Positions 9,931 to 19,106 are shown, counted from the stretch's first letter. The stretch is DNA of 64,000 nucleotides from Scandinavium hiltneri (GCF_024764835.1 NZ_JALIGE010000064.1:20536-84535), one strand, 5' to 3'. Numbers and translations: made by a program. The notes: generated from the letters alone by a model not told the origin.

Positions 9931-10824
9931 ATGAAACGTCCGGACTACAGAACACTACAGGCATTGGATGCGGTTATTCGGGAACGCGGGTTTGAACGCG
10001 CCGCACAAAAGCTGTGTATTACCCAGTCCGCCGTCTCTCAGCGAATCAAACAGCTGGAAAACATGTTCGGACAGCCTTTACTGGTGCGAACCGTGCCTCC
10101 TCGTCCGACCGAGCAAGGGCAGAAACTGCTGGCGCTGCTGCGTCAGGTTGAGCTGCTGGAGGAAGAGTGGCTGGGCGATGAACAAACTGGCTCCACGCCG
10201 CTGCTGCTGTCGCTGGCGGTCAACGCAGACAGTCTGGCAACCTGGCTGCTGCCCGCACTGTCTGCGGTACTGTCTGATTCGCCGATTCGTCTGAACCTTC
10301 AGGTTGAAGATGAAACGCGTACGCAGGAACGCCTGCGTCGTGGAGAAGTAGTGGGTGCGGTCAGTATCCAGCCACAGGCGCTGCCAAGTTGTCTGGTCGA
10401 TCAGCTCGGCGCGCTCGATTATCTTTTCGTCGCGTCAAAGTCATTTGCGCAACGCTACTTCCCCAACGGCGTAACGCGCTCTGCCCTGCTGAAAGCACCG
10501 GTGGTGGCGTTTGACCATCTCGATGATATGCATCAGGCCTTTTTACAGCAGAACTTCGATCTGCCGCCGGGCAGCGTACCGTGCCATATCGTGAACTCGT
10601 CGGAAGCCTTCGTGCAGCTGGCGCGTCAGGGCACCACCTGCTGTATGATCCCGCATCTGCAAATCGAGCGTGAGCTGGACAGCGGTGAGCTTATCAACCT
10701 GACGCCGGGCCTGTTCCAGCGCCGGATGCTGTACTGGCACCGCTTTGCGCCGGAAAGCCGCATGATGCGTCGGGTAACCGATGCCCTGCTGGAATACGGG
10801 CACAAAGTTCTGCGCCAGGACTGA
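9931..10824 (+). CDS. argP: LysR-type regulator ArgP (IciA)
   Basis: LysR-family activator of argO in response to arginine; lysine traps it on the promoter. The 297 residues are almost identical to E. coli ArgP. The N-terminal winged helix-turn-helix lies around residues 4-60 (AAQKLCITQSAVSQRIKQLE) and is followed by the effector domain. The start at 9931 (MKRPDYRTLQALD) matches the family. An in-frame start 36 bases upstream is not supported by homology. Its target argO lies 0.9 kb downstream. Confidence 0.96.
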   Translation: MKRPDYRTLQALDAVIRERGFERAAQKLCITQSAVSQRIKQLENMFGQPLLVRTVPPRPTEQGQKLLALLRQVELLEEEWLGDEQTGSTPLLLSLAVNADSLATWLLPALSAVLSDSPIRLNLQVEDETRTQERLRRGEVVGAVSIQPQALPSCLVDQLGALDYLFVASKSFAQRYFPNGVTRSALLKAPVVAFDHLDDMHQAFLQQNFDLPPGSVPCHIVNSSEAFVQLARQGTTCCMIPHLQIERELDSGELINLTPGLFQRRMLYWHRFAPESRMMRRVTDALLEYGHKVLRQD

Positions 10825-10826
10825 TC

Positions 10827-10854
10827 AAAAACGCCGGGTTTCCCCGGCGTTTTC
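10827..10854. terminator. Bidirectional terminator between argP and yggE
   Basis: The symmetric hairpin aaaacgccggg / ccccggcgtttt lies just after the argP stop codon and is flanked by A and T runs on both sides. It can end transcription of both convergent genes. Confidence 0.8.
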
Positions 10855-10874
10855 ATTTATAGCACTACGGCTTT

Positions 10875-11612
10875 TTATTCCGCTTTTTTCTGCGGTTCAG
10901 CCTGCGTCGGTTCGAGCTGGAAGACAACGTCTACCTGGTCGTCGAACTGAATAGTTGGCTGTTCGTAGGTTTCCTGCGCGGAAGGTGCTGCTGCTGCATC
11001 GGCCTTCATCATGCGAACCATTGGGCTCGGCTGATAGTTAGACACGTGATAGCGCACGCTATAGACCGGGCCGAGTTTGGCGTTAAAGCCGGAGGCCAGC
11101 TCTTTTGCCTGATGCACAGCATCGTCAATCGCCGCTTTACGGGCTTTGTCTTTGTACTCTTCCGGTTGCGCAACGCCAAGCGATACGGAACGGATTTCAT
11201 TCAGACCCGCTTTCAGCGCGCCGTCCAGCAACGAATTGAGCTTATCCAGCTGACGCAGCGTGACTTCAACGGTACGCACCGCGCGGTATCCTTTCAGAAT
11301 GCTTTTGCCGTTCTGATAGTCATAATCCGGCTGAGTGCGGAGATTGGCAGAACTGATGTCTTTTTTAGCGACATCGTTTTTCTCAAGGAAAGAGAGATAC
11401 TGGGCTACGCGATCATCGGCCTGTTTCTTCGCCGTTGCAGCATCTTTTGCCGCCACGTTGACTTCAATCGCCAAGGTCGCGATATCAGGCGCTGCGTCTA
11501 CGCTTGCCGTTCCGGAGGTCACAATGTGCGGTCCATCTGGCAACTCATTTGCCTGTACCGACATCGCACCGAATCCCACTAATGCCGCCAGGGCCATCAC
11601 TTTAAACTTCAC
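10875..11612 (-). CDS. yggE: Periplasmic SIMPL-domain protein YggE
   Basis: Oxidative-stress protein of the SIMPL/DUF541 family. It has 245 residues, close to the E. coli length of 246. A Sec signal peptide is clear (MKFKVMALAALVGFGAMSVQA, predicted cleavage before NELPDG). The conserved core includes TSGTASVDAAPDIATLAIEV and SANLRTQPDYDYQNGKSI. The exact biochemical activity is unknown; E. coli mutants have been linked to reactive oxygen levels. Confidence 0.92.
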   Translation of the reverse strand: MKFKVMALAALVGFGAMSVQANELPDGPHIVTSGTASVDAAPDIATLAIEVNVAAKDAATAKKQADDRVAQYLSFLEKNDVAKKDISSANLRTQPDYDYQNGKSILKGYRAVRTVEVTLRQLDKLNSLLDGALKAGLNEIRSVSLGVAQPEEYKDKARKAAIDDAVHQAKELASGFNAKLGPVYSVRYHVSNYQPSPMVRMMKADAAAAPSAQETYEQPTIQFDDQVDVVFQLEPTQAEPQKKAE

Positions 11613-11702
11613 CGTCGTTCCTCCTTGTTACGTCTTGACCCCAAAACAGGGCGCATGCCTGCAAGCTTAGCTTCTGAGGCCTAAATGTCCATAAGACAAG
11701 GC

Positions 11703-12338
11703 TTAGTTGAACAAGGCGTGAACATGTGAGATGCCCTCTTTCGCCAGCTGGAAAGCGATAAACCACATCACCAGGCCGACCAGGATATTAATGGTACGCT
11801 GCGCTTTGGCAGTACGTAAACGCGGAGCCAGCCAGGCGGCGAGCAGCGCCAGACCAAAGAACCACAGGAAAGATGCACTCACGGTACCAAGCGCGAACCA
11901 GCGTTTTGGCTCTGCGCCCAACTGCCCGCCGAGGCTACCGAGCACGACGAAGGTGTCCAGATAAACATGCGGATTAAGCCAGGTCACCGCCAGCATGGTG
12001 GCAATAATCTTCCAGCGGCCCTGCTTCATCACTTCTGCGGTCGCCAGTTCCAGATTGCTGCCCATCGCCGTTTTCTGCGCGCCAAATCCGTACCATAACA
12101 GGAACGCAACGCCGCCCCAGGTGACGAACGCCAGCAACCACGGCGACTGCATCAGTAACGCGCTGCCGCCAAACACGCCGGCGCATATCAACACCAAATC
12201 ACTGACCGCACAAAGGAAGGCAATCATGATGTGATACTGACGGCGAATACCCTGGTTCATGACAAACGCATTCTGCGGGCCAAGAGGAAGGATCATAGCC
12301 GCGCCGAGGACAAGCCCCTGAATATAATAAGATAACAC
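11703..12338 (-). CDS. argO: L-arginine exporter ArgO (LysE family)
   Basis: Inner-membrane exporter of arginine and canavanine, activated by ArgP. Hydrophobic segments cover most of the protein, and the LysE-family motif LPLGPQNAFVMNQG is near the N-terminus. The GTG at 12338 is proposed as start because it gives 211 residues, aligns as (M)LSYYIQGL with E. coli MFSYYFQGL, and equals the E. coli length. An in-frame ATG seven codons upstream (12359) has only a weak ribosome site but cannot be excluded. Confidence 0.92.
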   Translation of the reverse strand: MLSYYIQGLVLGAAMILPLGPQNAFVMNQGIRRQYHIMIAFLCAVSDLVLICAGVFGGSALLMQSPWLLAFVTWGGVAFLLWYGFGAQKTAMGSNLELATAEVMKQGRWKIIATMLAVTWLNPHVYLDTFVVLGSLGGQLGAEPKRWFALGTVSASFLWFFGLALLAAWLAPRLRTAKAQRTINILVGLVMWFIAFQLAKEGISHVHALFN

Positions 12339-12453
12339 GATAGTTTTACTCACGAACATTCGTTAATGACGAGACTATAACGCGCGATCTCCATTAGCGG
12401 AAATGGATAATACTAATCCCTTATTAACCTAACTAATAATGTACATTCCTTGC

Positions 12454-12470
12454 GCGAATGCATATTCATG
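12454..12470. promoter_or_regulatory. ARG-box-like palindrome upstream of orphan TRAP binding protein
   Basis: GCGAATGCATATTCATG resembles the ArgR half-site pair TGAAT-N4-ATTCA with a few mismatches. It lies about 75 bases upstream of the TRAP binding protein gene and 115 bases from the argO start. This is a weak pattern match in a short AT-rich region, reported only as a lead. Confidence 0.25.
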
Positions 12471-12542
12471 CATAAGGTGTGCGTTATACTGCACATTGTA
12501 CTTTCCTGGTGACCTTCCCTTTCACTTGCTCAAGGACAGATC

Positions 12543-13589
12543 ATGAAATTAAAGACATTTTTAGTGCAGAGCGCTGCCCTCGCCCTGCTCATTTCGATAT
12601 CGCCGGTTCAAGCGGAAACCGTATTGCGCTACACCGATCACGAACCGCTCAGCAACATGCGCACCAAAGTGATTAAAGACGTTTTCTTTGCGGCCATCGC
12701 CGAGGAGTCACACGGACGCCTGCGCGTGGAAGATCACTGGAACGGCGAGCTGTCGGTCAGCTATGACGCGCTGAAAACGGTCAGCGAAGGGAAAATCGCG
12801 GATATGGGCATCGTGGTGCCGGAATACACCGCAGAACAATTACCGCTCCATCAGATCTTCAAAAGCTTCCCGCTGGGACCTGATAACGGCGACGCGCAGG
12901 TGGAATTCTTCCATAACGTGTTCCGTGATTTACCGCAGTTTTCCGCTGAGCTTGCCGCCAACAACCTGGTGAATCTGCAATTTTTCCTCGGCTATCCTGC
13001 GGCGTTTTTCTCCACCAGCCCTTCGCTGAAATACGACAATCTCAAAAATACCACCTGGCGCACCGCAAGCTTCTGGCATCAGGCGTATCTGGAAAATGCG
13101 GGGGCTAAGGTCGTCAAGATGCCATGGGATACGCAAATCACCGATGCATTGCGTAACGGAACGCTGAGCGGTCTGCTGGTTAATCTGGACAGTGGCGATG
13201 ACATTCACGCCTGGCAGGCGGCGAAGGAGGTTCGCGTTTCTCCGCGTTTATGGATGGGGCATGTTTATTTGCTGGTGATGAACAAAACGCGCTGGGAAAA
13301 CCTGCCCGAGGAAGATAAAGCCGCCATCCGCCGGGCTGCCGCGCGCACGGAGAAAACGCTGGGTGTCACGCTTGACGCCAGCCTGAAACAGATGACTCAG
13401 AATATGAGCCAGCAAGGCGCGCATGTCCGCACTCTGACGCCAGAGGAGCTGAACACCTGGCAGCGCACCAGTCGTTATCAGGCCGTTCAGGCCGATTGGG
13501 TGAAGAAACAGGAAGCCAACGGTGTCGCCAACGCGGGCGAAACGCTGAACGCGGTGGCAAAGCAGCTTCATACGATAACCAAAGAATGA
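12543..13589 (+). CDS. Orphan TRAP-type substrate-binding protein (DctP family)
   Basis: Periplasmic solute receptor of 348 residues. The signal peptide MKLKTFLVQSAALALLISIS ends at PVQA before ETVLRYTDHE. The DctP-family layout is visible: an N-terminal strand VLRYTDHEPLSN, then NLKNTTWRTASFWHQAYLEN where the usual 'DLKGLKIR' motif is degenerate but keeps the Arg, then the long hinge helix near the C-terminus. No dctQ or dctM gene is adjacent; the only TRAP membrane genes in the window are 34 kb away beside their own receptor. Ligand unknown. E. coli has no gene here between argO and mscS. Confidence 0.8.
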   Translation: MKLKTFLVQSAALALLISISPVQAETVLRYTDHEPLSNMRTKVIKDVFFAAIAEESHGRLRVEDHWNGELSVSYDALKTVSEGKIADMGIVVPEYTAEQLPLHQIFKSFPLGPDNGDAQVEFFHNVFRDLPQFSAELAANNLVNLQFFLGYPAAFFSTSPSLKYDNLKNTTWRTASFWHQAYLENAGAKVVKMPWDTQITDALRNGTLSGLLVNLDSGDDIHAWQAAKEVRVSPRLWMGHVYLLVMNKTRWENLPEEDKAAIRRAAARTEKTLGVTLDASLKQMTQNMSQQGAHVRTLTPEELNTWQRTSRYQAVQADWVKKQEANGVANAGETLNAVAKQLHTITKE

Positions 13590-13596
13590 TGTAAAA

Positions 13597-13617
13597 AAGC
13601 CCGCTCGCGGCGGGCTT
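13597..13617. terminator. Terminator between TRAP receptor gene and mscS
   Basis: Hairpin aagcccgc / gcgggctt follows an A6 run and lies between two convergent genes. The A-run gives a T-tract for the minus-strand mscS transcript. The plus-strand side has a poorer T-tract. Confidence 0.7.
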
Positions 13618-13638
13618 GCGTTCAGTAATGAGCCGAAA

Positions 13639-14502
13639 TTACGCGGCTTCTGACTGTTCTTTCACGTGTTTGAAATTCACATCCATCCGCGGATGCGCGA
13701 AGTTGATGCCATGGGCATCGAAGTCACGCTTCGTACGCTCAAGCACATCCCAGTATACGTTTTGCAGGTCGCCACTTTTACTCCAGGCGCGAACGACAAA
13801 GTTCATGGAAGATGGCCCTAACTCGTTCAGACGCACGGTGATGTCACGATCTTTCAGAATGCGCTCATCAGACTCGACGATATGGGTCAGCAGCTGCTTC
13901 ACCTTATCGATATCGGAATCATACGCCACGCCAATAATGAATTCGTTACGGCGTACCGGCTCGCGGGAGAAGTTGATGATGTTCCCGGCGATGATTTTCC
14001 CGTTCGGGATAACCACGATTTTTCCGTCGATGGTGCGCATGGTGGTGGAGAAAATCTGTACATTGAGCACGGTACCGGCCACGCCGCCGAGATCAACATA
14101 TTCACCCGCACGGAACGGACGGAACATCACCAGCAGCACGCCGGCCGCCAGATTGGAGAGCGAGCCTTGCAGTGCCAGGCCAACGGCCAAACCTGCGGCA
14201 CCGAGAACGGCAATAACCGATGCGGTCTGCACGCCGACGCGACCGAGCGCGGCAATCAGGGTGAAGGCAATAATTGCATAGCGCAGCATTGCTGACAGGA
14301 AGTCAGCCACAGTGGCATCAATCTGACGCGCGCGCATCACACGGTTAACGGCATTCGAAACCAGTCGGGCGATAATCATCCCGATGACGATAATGGCGAT
14401 AGCCGCGACGATATTCACCGCATAGCTCAGCAGCAGCGCCTGGTTGCGCACCAGCCATGAGCCTGCGTGGTTTATACTGTCGACAACGTTCAAATCTTCC
14501 AT
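13639..14502 (-). CDS. mscS: Small-conductance mechanosensitive channel MscS
   Basis: Inner-membrane heptameric channel that opens on hypo-osmotic shock. The 287 residues compare with 286 in E. coli. Three N-terminal membrane helices are visible; the pore helix TM3 has the glycine/alanine pattern LGAAGLAVGLALQGSLSNLA, followed by the beta domain (FRPFRAGEYVDLGGVAGTV) and the alpha/beta cytoplasmic vestibule. Encoded just downstream of fbaA, as in E. coli. Confidence 0.96.
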   Translation of the reverse strand: MEDLNVVDSINHAGSWLVRNQALLLSYAVNIVAAIAIIVIGMIIARLVSNAVNRVMRARQIDATVADFLSAMLRYAIIAFTLIAALGRVGVQTASVIAVLGAAGLAVGLALQGSLSNLAAGVLLVMFRPFRAGEYVDLGGVAGTVLNVQIFSTTMRTIDGKIVVIPNGKIIAGNIINFSREPVRRNEFIIGVAYDSDIDKVKQLLTHIVESDERILKDRDITVRLNELGPSSMNFVVRAWSKSGDLQNVYWDVLERTKRDFDAHGINFAHPRMDVNFKHVKEQSEAA

Positions 14503-14642
14503 CTGATAATCCTTATAGCTACCCTAACGGGGAATAAAACTCGACGAACCTGCAAACAGGCAGTCCGTTAAGGGTAAACAAGAATTGTCCGCTTTGCCAA
14601 GTAGTTCACAGAATTAAGCAAAATTATCCTGTTGAAAAGCCA

Positions 14643-14672
14643 ATAAAAAAGCCCGCTAAATAGCGGGCTTAG
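14643..14672 (-). terminator. fbaA terminator
   Basis: The stem gcccgcta / tagcgggc (loop aa) is followed on the minus strand by TTTTTTATTG. It lies 25 bases past the fbaA stop codon. This is a textbook intrinsic terminator for the pgk-fbaA transcript. Confidence 0.85.
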
Positions 14673-14694
14673 GGCAGAAATCAGCGTTCAAAAA

Positions 14695-15774
14695 TTACAG
14701 AACGTCAACCGCGTTCAGTTCTTTGAATGCCTGCTCAAGACGAGTAATCATAGAGGTCTGAGCAGCACGCAGCCATACGCGTGGATCGTAGTATTTCTTG
14801 TTCGGCTGGTCGTCGCCTTTCGGGTTGCCCAGCTGGCCCTGCAGGTAAGCTTCGTTTTCTTTGTAATAGTTCAGGATACCTTCCCAGGTTGCCCACTGGG
14901 TATCGGTATCGATGTTCATTTTGATTACGCCGTAGCTTACGGAGTCTTTAATTTCCTGAGCAGAAGAACCGGAACCGCCGTGGAAGACGAAGTTCAGGCT
15001 GTTGTGCGGCAGGTTGTGTTTCTTGGACACGAATTCCTGAGAATCACGCAGGATAGTCGGGGTCAGAACCACGTTGCCTGGCTTGTACACACCGTGCACG
15101 TTACCGAAGGAAGCAGCGATGGTGAAACGTGGGCTGATCGCATTCAGTTTGGTGTACGCGTAGTCAACGTCTTCTGGCTGAGTGTACAGAGCGGACGCGT
15201 CCATATGGCTGTTATCAACGCCATCTTCTTCACCGCCGGTGCAACCCAGTTCGATTTCCAGAGTCATGTCCATTTTGGCCATGCGCGCCAGGTATTTGGA
15301 GCAGATCTCGATGTTCTCTTCCAGAGACTCTTCGGACAGGTCAATCATGTGAGAAGAGAACAGGGGTTTACCGGTAGCAGCGAAGTGTTTTTCGCCCGCG
15401 TCCAGCAGACCGTCGATCCATGGCAGCAGTTTCTTCGCGCAGTGGTCAGTGTGCAGGATAACTGGAACACCGTAGTGCTCAGCCATCTGATGAACATGGT
15501 GTGCACCAGAGATAGCACCCAGGATAGCAGCGCCCTGAGGAACGTCAGTTTTCACGCCTTTACCTGCGATGAACGCAGCGCCGCCGTTGGAGAACTGAAC
15601 GATAACAGGTGCTTTAGCTTTTGCAGCAGTTTCCAGTACGGCGTTGATGGAGTCGGTACCCACACAGTTGACCGCTGGCAGTGCAAAGTTGTTCTCTTTT
15701 GCTACCTGAAAAACTTTCTGTACGTCATCACCGGTGATTACACCTGGTTTTACGAAATCAAAAATCTTAGACAT
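14695..15774 (-). CDS. fbaA: Class II fructose-bisphosphate aldolase
   Basis: Zinc-dependent glycolytic aldolase that cleaves fructose 1,6-bisphosphate to two triose phosphates. The start at 15774 (MSKIFDFVKPGVITG) gives 359 residues, equal to E. coli. Zinc-binding His residues occur in ILHTDHCAKK and NVHGVYKPG, and the phosphate loop in FVFHGGSGSSAQE. An in-frame start 16 codons upstream is not supported by homology. It lies 103 bases downstream of pgk, with an intervening hairpin that may tune read-through. Confidence 0.97.
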   Translation of the reverse strand: MSKIFDFVKPGVITGDDVQKVFQVAKENNFALPAVNCVGTDSINAVLETAAKAKAPVIVQFSNGGAAFIAGKGVKTDVPQGAAILGAISGAHHVHQMAEHYGVPVILHTDHCAKKLLPWIDGLLDAGEKHFAATGKPLFSSHMIDLSEESLEENIEICSKYLARMAKMDMTLEIELGCTGGEEDGVDNSHMDASALYTQPEDVDYAYTKLNAISPRFTIAASFGNVHGVYKPGNVVLTPTILRDSQEFVSKKHNLPHNSLNFVFHGGSGSSAQEIKDSVSYGVIKMNIDTDTQWATWEGILNYYKENEAYLQGQLGNPKGDDQPNKKYYDPRVWLRAAQTSMITRLEQAFKELNAVDVL

Positions 15775-15840
15775 GATTGTTTGTCCTGTATCGTCGGCAT
15801 TTAGAAAAAACGTTTGTGCCACCGAAGGCGTTACGGCGGC

Positions 15841-15872
15841 AAAAAATCAACGGGCAGGTTAACCCTGCCCGG
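15841..15872 (-). terminator. Hairpin between pgk and fbaA
   Basis: Stem cgggcagg / cctgcccg (loop gttaa on the minus strand), followed by TTGATTTTTTG on that strand, directly after pgk. It may act as a partial terminator so that fbaA is expressed both by read-through and from its own promoter. Confidence 0.65.
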
Positions 15873-15877
15873 AATCA

Positions 15878-17041
15878 TTACTTCTTAGCGCGCTCTTCGA
15901 GCATCGCTACTGCTGGCAGAACTTTGCCTTCCACGAATTCGAGGAATGCGCCACCGCCAGTGGAGATGTAGGAGATCTTGTCGGAGATACCGAACAGGTC
16001 TATCGCAGCCAGAGTATCGCCGCCGCCTGCGATGGAGAACGCTTCGCTATCAGCGATGGCATTAGCCACGATTTCAGTACCTTTACGGAAGTTCGGGAAT
16101 TCGAACACGCCAACCGGACCGTTCCACAGAATAGTTTTGGCGTTTTTCAGGATATCAGCCAGTTTCTGTGCAGAAACGTCGCCCAGGTCCAGAATCTGCT
16201 CTTCATCTTTAATGTCGTTAACAGATTTCAGGGTTGCTGGTGCAGTTTCGGAGAACTCAGTCGCCACGCGAACGTCAGTCGGAACTGGGATATCGCAGGT
16301 GGTCAGCAGACGTTTTGCTTCGTCAACCAGGTCAGCTTCGTACAGGGATTTGCCCACGTTGTGGCCCTGAGCGGCAACAAAGGTGTTGGCGATGCCACCA
16401 CCAACGATCAGCTGGTCAGCAATTTTGGACAGAGAATCTAGGACGGTCAGTTTGGTAGAAACTTTAGAACCACCAACGATAGCAACCATTGGGCGAGCCG
16501 GGTTACCCAGCGCTTTGCCCAGTGCATCCAGTTCTGCTGCCAGCAGCGGGCCTGCACACGCAACATCAGCAAATTTGCCGATACCGTGGGTGGAAGCCTG
16601 TGCACGGTGTGCAGTACCGAATGCGTCCATTACGAATACGTCACACAGAGCAGCGTATTTTTTGGAGAGCGCTTCGTCGTCTTTCTTCTCGCCTTTGTTA
16701 AAGCGAACGTTTTCCAGAACCACCAGTTCACCGGCAGCAACTTCAACGCCGTCCAGGTAATCTTTTACCAGGCGAACTGGGTTAGACAGTTTGTCTTTCA
16801 GGTAGTTAACTACCGGGAGCAGAGAGAATTCTTCGTTGTACTCACCTTCGGTCGGACGACCCAGGTGAGACGTCACCATCACTTTAGCGCCCTGTTTCAG
16901 AGCCATTTCGATGGTTGGCAGGGACGCACGAATACGCGCATCGCTGGTCACTTTTCCGTCTTTAACCGGAACGTTCAGATCGGCACGGATGAAAACGCGT
17001 TTACCAGCCAGACTCAGATCGGTCATCTTAATTACAGACAT
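15878..17041 (-). CDS. pgk: Phosphoglycerate kinase
   Basis: Glycolytic enzyme that makes ATP from 1,3-bisphosphoglycerate. The 387 residues equal the E. coli length. The substrate loop FIRADLNVPVKDGKVTSDAR, the VGGSKVSTK motif and the nucleotide motif GGGDTLAAIDLFG are all present. It lies 47 bases downstream of epd in the epd-pgk-fbaA order of enteric bacteria. Confidence 0.97.
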   Translation of the reverse strand: MSVIKMTDLSLAGKRVFIRADLNVPVKDGKVTSDARIRASLPTIEMALKQGAKVMVTSHLGRPTEGEYNEEFSLLPVVNYLKDKLSNPVRLVKDYLDGVEVAAGELVVLENVRFNKGEKKDDEALSKKYAALCDVFVMDAFGTAHRAQASTHGIGKFADVACAGPLLAAELDALGKALGNPARPMVAIVGGSKVSTKLTVLDSLSKIADQLIVGGGIANTFVAAQGHNVGKSLYEADLVDEAKRLLTTCDIPVPTDVRVATEFSETAPATLKSVNDIKDEEQILDLGDVSAQKLADILKNAKTILWNGPVGVFEFPNFRKGTEIVANAIADSEAFSIAGGGDTLAAIDLFGISDKISYISTGGGAFLEFVEGKVLPAVAMLEERAKK

Positions 17042-17088
17042 GGTGAATCCTCTCGTTGATTCTAAAGTTTTGCAGACGCGACAGCGCC

Positions 17089-18108
17089 TTACCTGAAACC
17101 TGTATTGGCCATCGCTAACGTGGTGTCGAGCATTCGGTTAGCGAAACCCCATTCATTATCGCACCAGACCAGCGTTTTGATCAGATGCGCACCGCTGACC
17201 CGCGTCTGCGTGCCATCGACAATGGCACTGTGCGGATCGTGGTTAAAATCTATTGAGACCAACGGTAATTCCGTATAGTCAACTATACCATGAAATGCCC
17301 CCAGCGCCGCTTTTTGCAGCAACTGGTTGACTTCACACGCTTTTACCGGATGCTTCACGGTTACGCTGAGGTCGATTGCGGTGACGTTAATCGTCGGCAC
17401 GCGCACGGCAATGGCTTCAAATCGGTCATTAAACTGTGGGAAAATTCTAGCGATGCCAGCAGCAAGTTTAGTATCAACTGGAATAATCGACTGACTGGCC
17501 GCACGGGTACGACGCAGGTCCGGATGATACGCATCAATAACTTGCTGATCGTGCATCGCCGAATGGATAGTCGTGACCGTTCCCGATTCAATACCCCAGG
17601 CATCGTCGAGCAATTTGATGACAGGAATAATGCAGTTGGTGGTGCAGGATGCGTTGGAGACAAGACGGTGTTCGCGTTGCAATTCGTGGTGATTGACACC
17701 GTAAACGACCGTTGCGTCGAGATCGTTGCTGCCAGGATGTGAAAAGAGCACTTTCTTAGCGCCCGCCGCCAGATGCATTTCGCCATCGGCCCGGGTGCCA
17801 TACACGCCGGTGCAATCGAGCACGACATCAACACCCAGTTCCCGCCACGGCAGCGCTTCCAGCGAAGGCTCGTGTAACAGGCGAATGACGTCATCACCGA
17901 CGTAAAGCTGCTCTCGTTCCTGGCGAACATCCCAGGCAAAGCGGCCATGGCTGGTGTCATATTTCAACAAATGCGCGATGCCCGCAGCATCAGCCAGTTC
18001 GTTGATTGCCACCACGGTAATTTCCGCACGACGCCCGGATTCATATAAAGCACGAACCACGTTACGTCCAATGCGACCGAAGCCATTAATCGCTACGCGT
18101 ACGGTCAT
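17089..18108 (-). CDS. epd: D-erythrose-4-phosphate dehydrogenase
   Basis: GAPDH-like enzyme that oxidises erythrose 4-phosphate to 4-phosphoerythronate, the first step of the DXP-dependent pyridoxal phosphate route. The NAD fingerprint INGFGRIGRNVVRAL and the catalytic SNASCTTNC cysteine are present. The start at 18108 (MTVRVAINGFG), behind a GCAGGAGA ribosome site, gives 339 residues as in E. coli. A 19-codon upstream extension is not supported. First gene of epd-pgk(-fbaA); a Cra site lies upstream. Confidence 0.96.
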   Translation of the reverse strand: MTVRVAINGFGRIGRNVVRALYESGRRAEITVVAINELADAAGIAHLLKYDTSHGRFAWDVRQEREQLYVGDDVIRLLHEPSLEALPWRELGVDVVLDCTGVYGTRADGEMHLAAGAKKVLFSHPGSNDLDATVVYGVNHHELQREHRLVSNASCTTNCIIPVIKLLDDAWGIESGTVTTIHSAMHDQQVIDAYHPDLRRTRAASQSIIPVDTKLAAGIARIFPQFNDRFEAIAVRVPTINVTAIDLSVTVKHPVKACEVNQLLQKAALGAFHGIVDYTELPLVSIDFNHDPHSAIVDGTQTRVSGAHLIKTLVWCDNEWGFANRMLDTTLAMANTGFR

Positions 18109-18227
18109 AGGTCTCCTGCAAGACTTTCCCTGAAGTGTGTGGCTGAGAGCGTAATCCAGCCTCACCAGGAAAGGAATCCTTGCTGTCGCAAACCGCGACT
18201 GATTGATTATTTGTCGAACATTTAATC

Positions 18228-18244
18228 GACTGAAACGCTTCAGC
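18228..18244. promoter_or_regulatory. Cra (FruR) operator upstream of epd
   Basis: CTGAAACGCTTCAGC is a near-perfect palindrome matching the Cra consensus (TGAA-N-CG-N-TTCA). It lies about 120 bases upstream of the epd start. Cra represses epd-pgk in E. coli, and fructose 1-phosphate relieves it. Confidence 0.75.
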
Positions 18245-18395
18245 TAGAGTAAGCGAAACCTGGAATAAAGGGAATCCGTGACCCGTGACAGAAAACAGTT
18301 ATCTGATCTACGTCACATTTTCCCATGCCCTTTTGCAGCGATTAAGAATAATTTACCCCTGCATTTCGCTGAGCGCTATTCACTCACGCCCATAA

Positions 18396-19106
18396 TCAAA
18401 TGAAACGATAGTCGCCTTCTTCGCTCATCGCCAGCGTCACGTCGGCAGGTACACTCTCGCTGAGAACGCGGTCGACATTTGGCCCATCGGTACGTCGATA
18501 AAAAGCTTCCGCGTCCTGCTTGCTCAGGCCGCCGGCTTGTTTTCTGGTAATGAGTCTCTGGCTCAACGTAGCCGCCGGGGCGGTGATGAAAATCGAGAAA
18601 TCACAATATTCCCGCAGCTTGCACCAATCGGCATCGTCGCGCAGCAGCCAGTTACCTTCCACCACCACCAACGGCGCAGTCACCTGCAAGGCGTGCTCCT
18701 GCGGATCGTGCTTTTGCCGATCGTACTGGGGCCATGTGCCCTGCCCTTCACGGATTTGCCGTAGATTTCCCGCCAGCTTTGCGACGTCAAAGGTCTCTGG
18801 CGCGCCTTTATAGGGACGTAAACCTTCCGCGTCCAGCCAGTCGTTGTAGTGGTGAAAACCGTCCATCGGCAGCGTTTGCAGCGCCGGGAGTTCGGCGTCC
18901 TGTGCGGCGAGCCACGCCCAGAACGCCGTGAGCGTCGACTTGCCGGTACCCGGTGGCGCGCTCAGAAAAACAATCGTGCGTTGATGCGGCGCGGCGGCGT
19001 GCAGTCTCGCCAGCCTTTGCAGCAGAGGTTTATGGACGATTTCAATATCCTGTTCACTAAAATGGGCATCAACATCAATCCCATTAATGGTCAGCATTAT
19101 CTTCAC
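18396..19106 (-). CDS. yggC: P-loop sugar/nucleoside kinase-like protein YggC
   Basis: Uncharacterised kinase of the PanK/uridine-kinase P-loop fold, 236 residues. The Walker A motif FLSAPPGTGKSTLTAFWA is near residue 50, the DGFHHYND loop follows, and VVVEGNWLL is the Walker B strand. The substrate is unknown; the neighbouring PTS, dehydrogenase and FBPase-like genes suggest a sugar or sugar phosphate. Its ATG overlaps the yggD stop by four bases, which suggests translational coupling. Confidence 0.88.
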   Translation of the reverse strand: MKIMLTINGIDVDAHFSEQDIEIVHKPLLQRLARLHAAAPHQRTIVFLSAPPGTGKSTLTAFWAWLAAQDAELPALQTLPMDGFHHYNDWLDAEGLRPYKGAPETFDVAKLAGNLRQIREGQGTWPQYDRQKHDPQEHALQVTAPLVVVEGNWLLRDDADWCKLREYCDFSIFITAPAATLSQRLITRKQAGGLSKQDAEAFYRRTDGPNVDRVLSESVPADVTLAMSEEGDYRFI

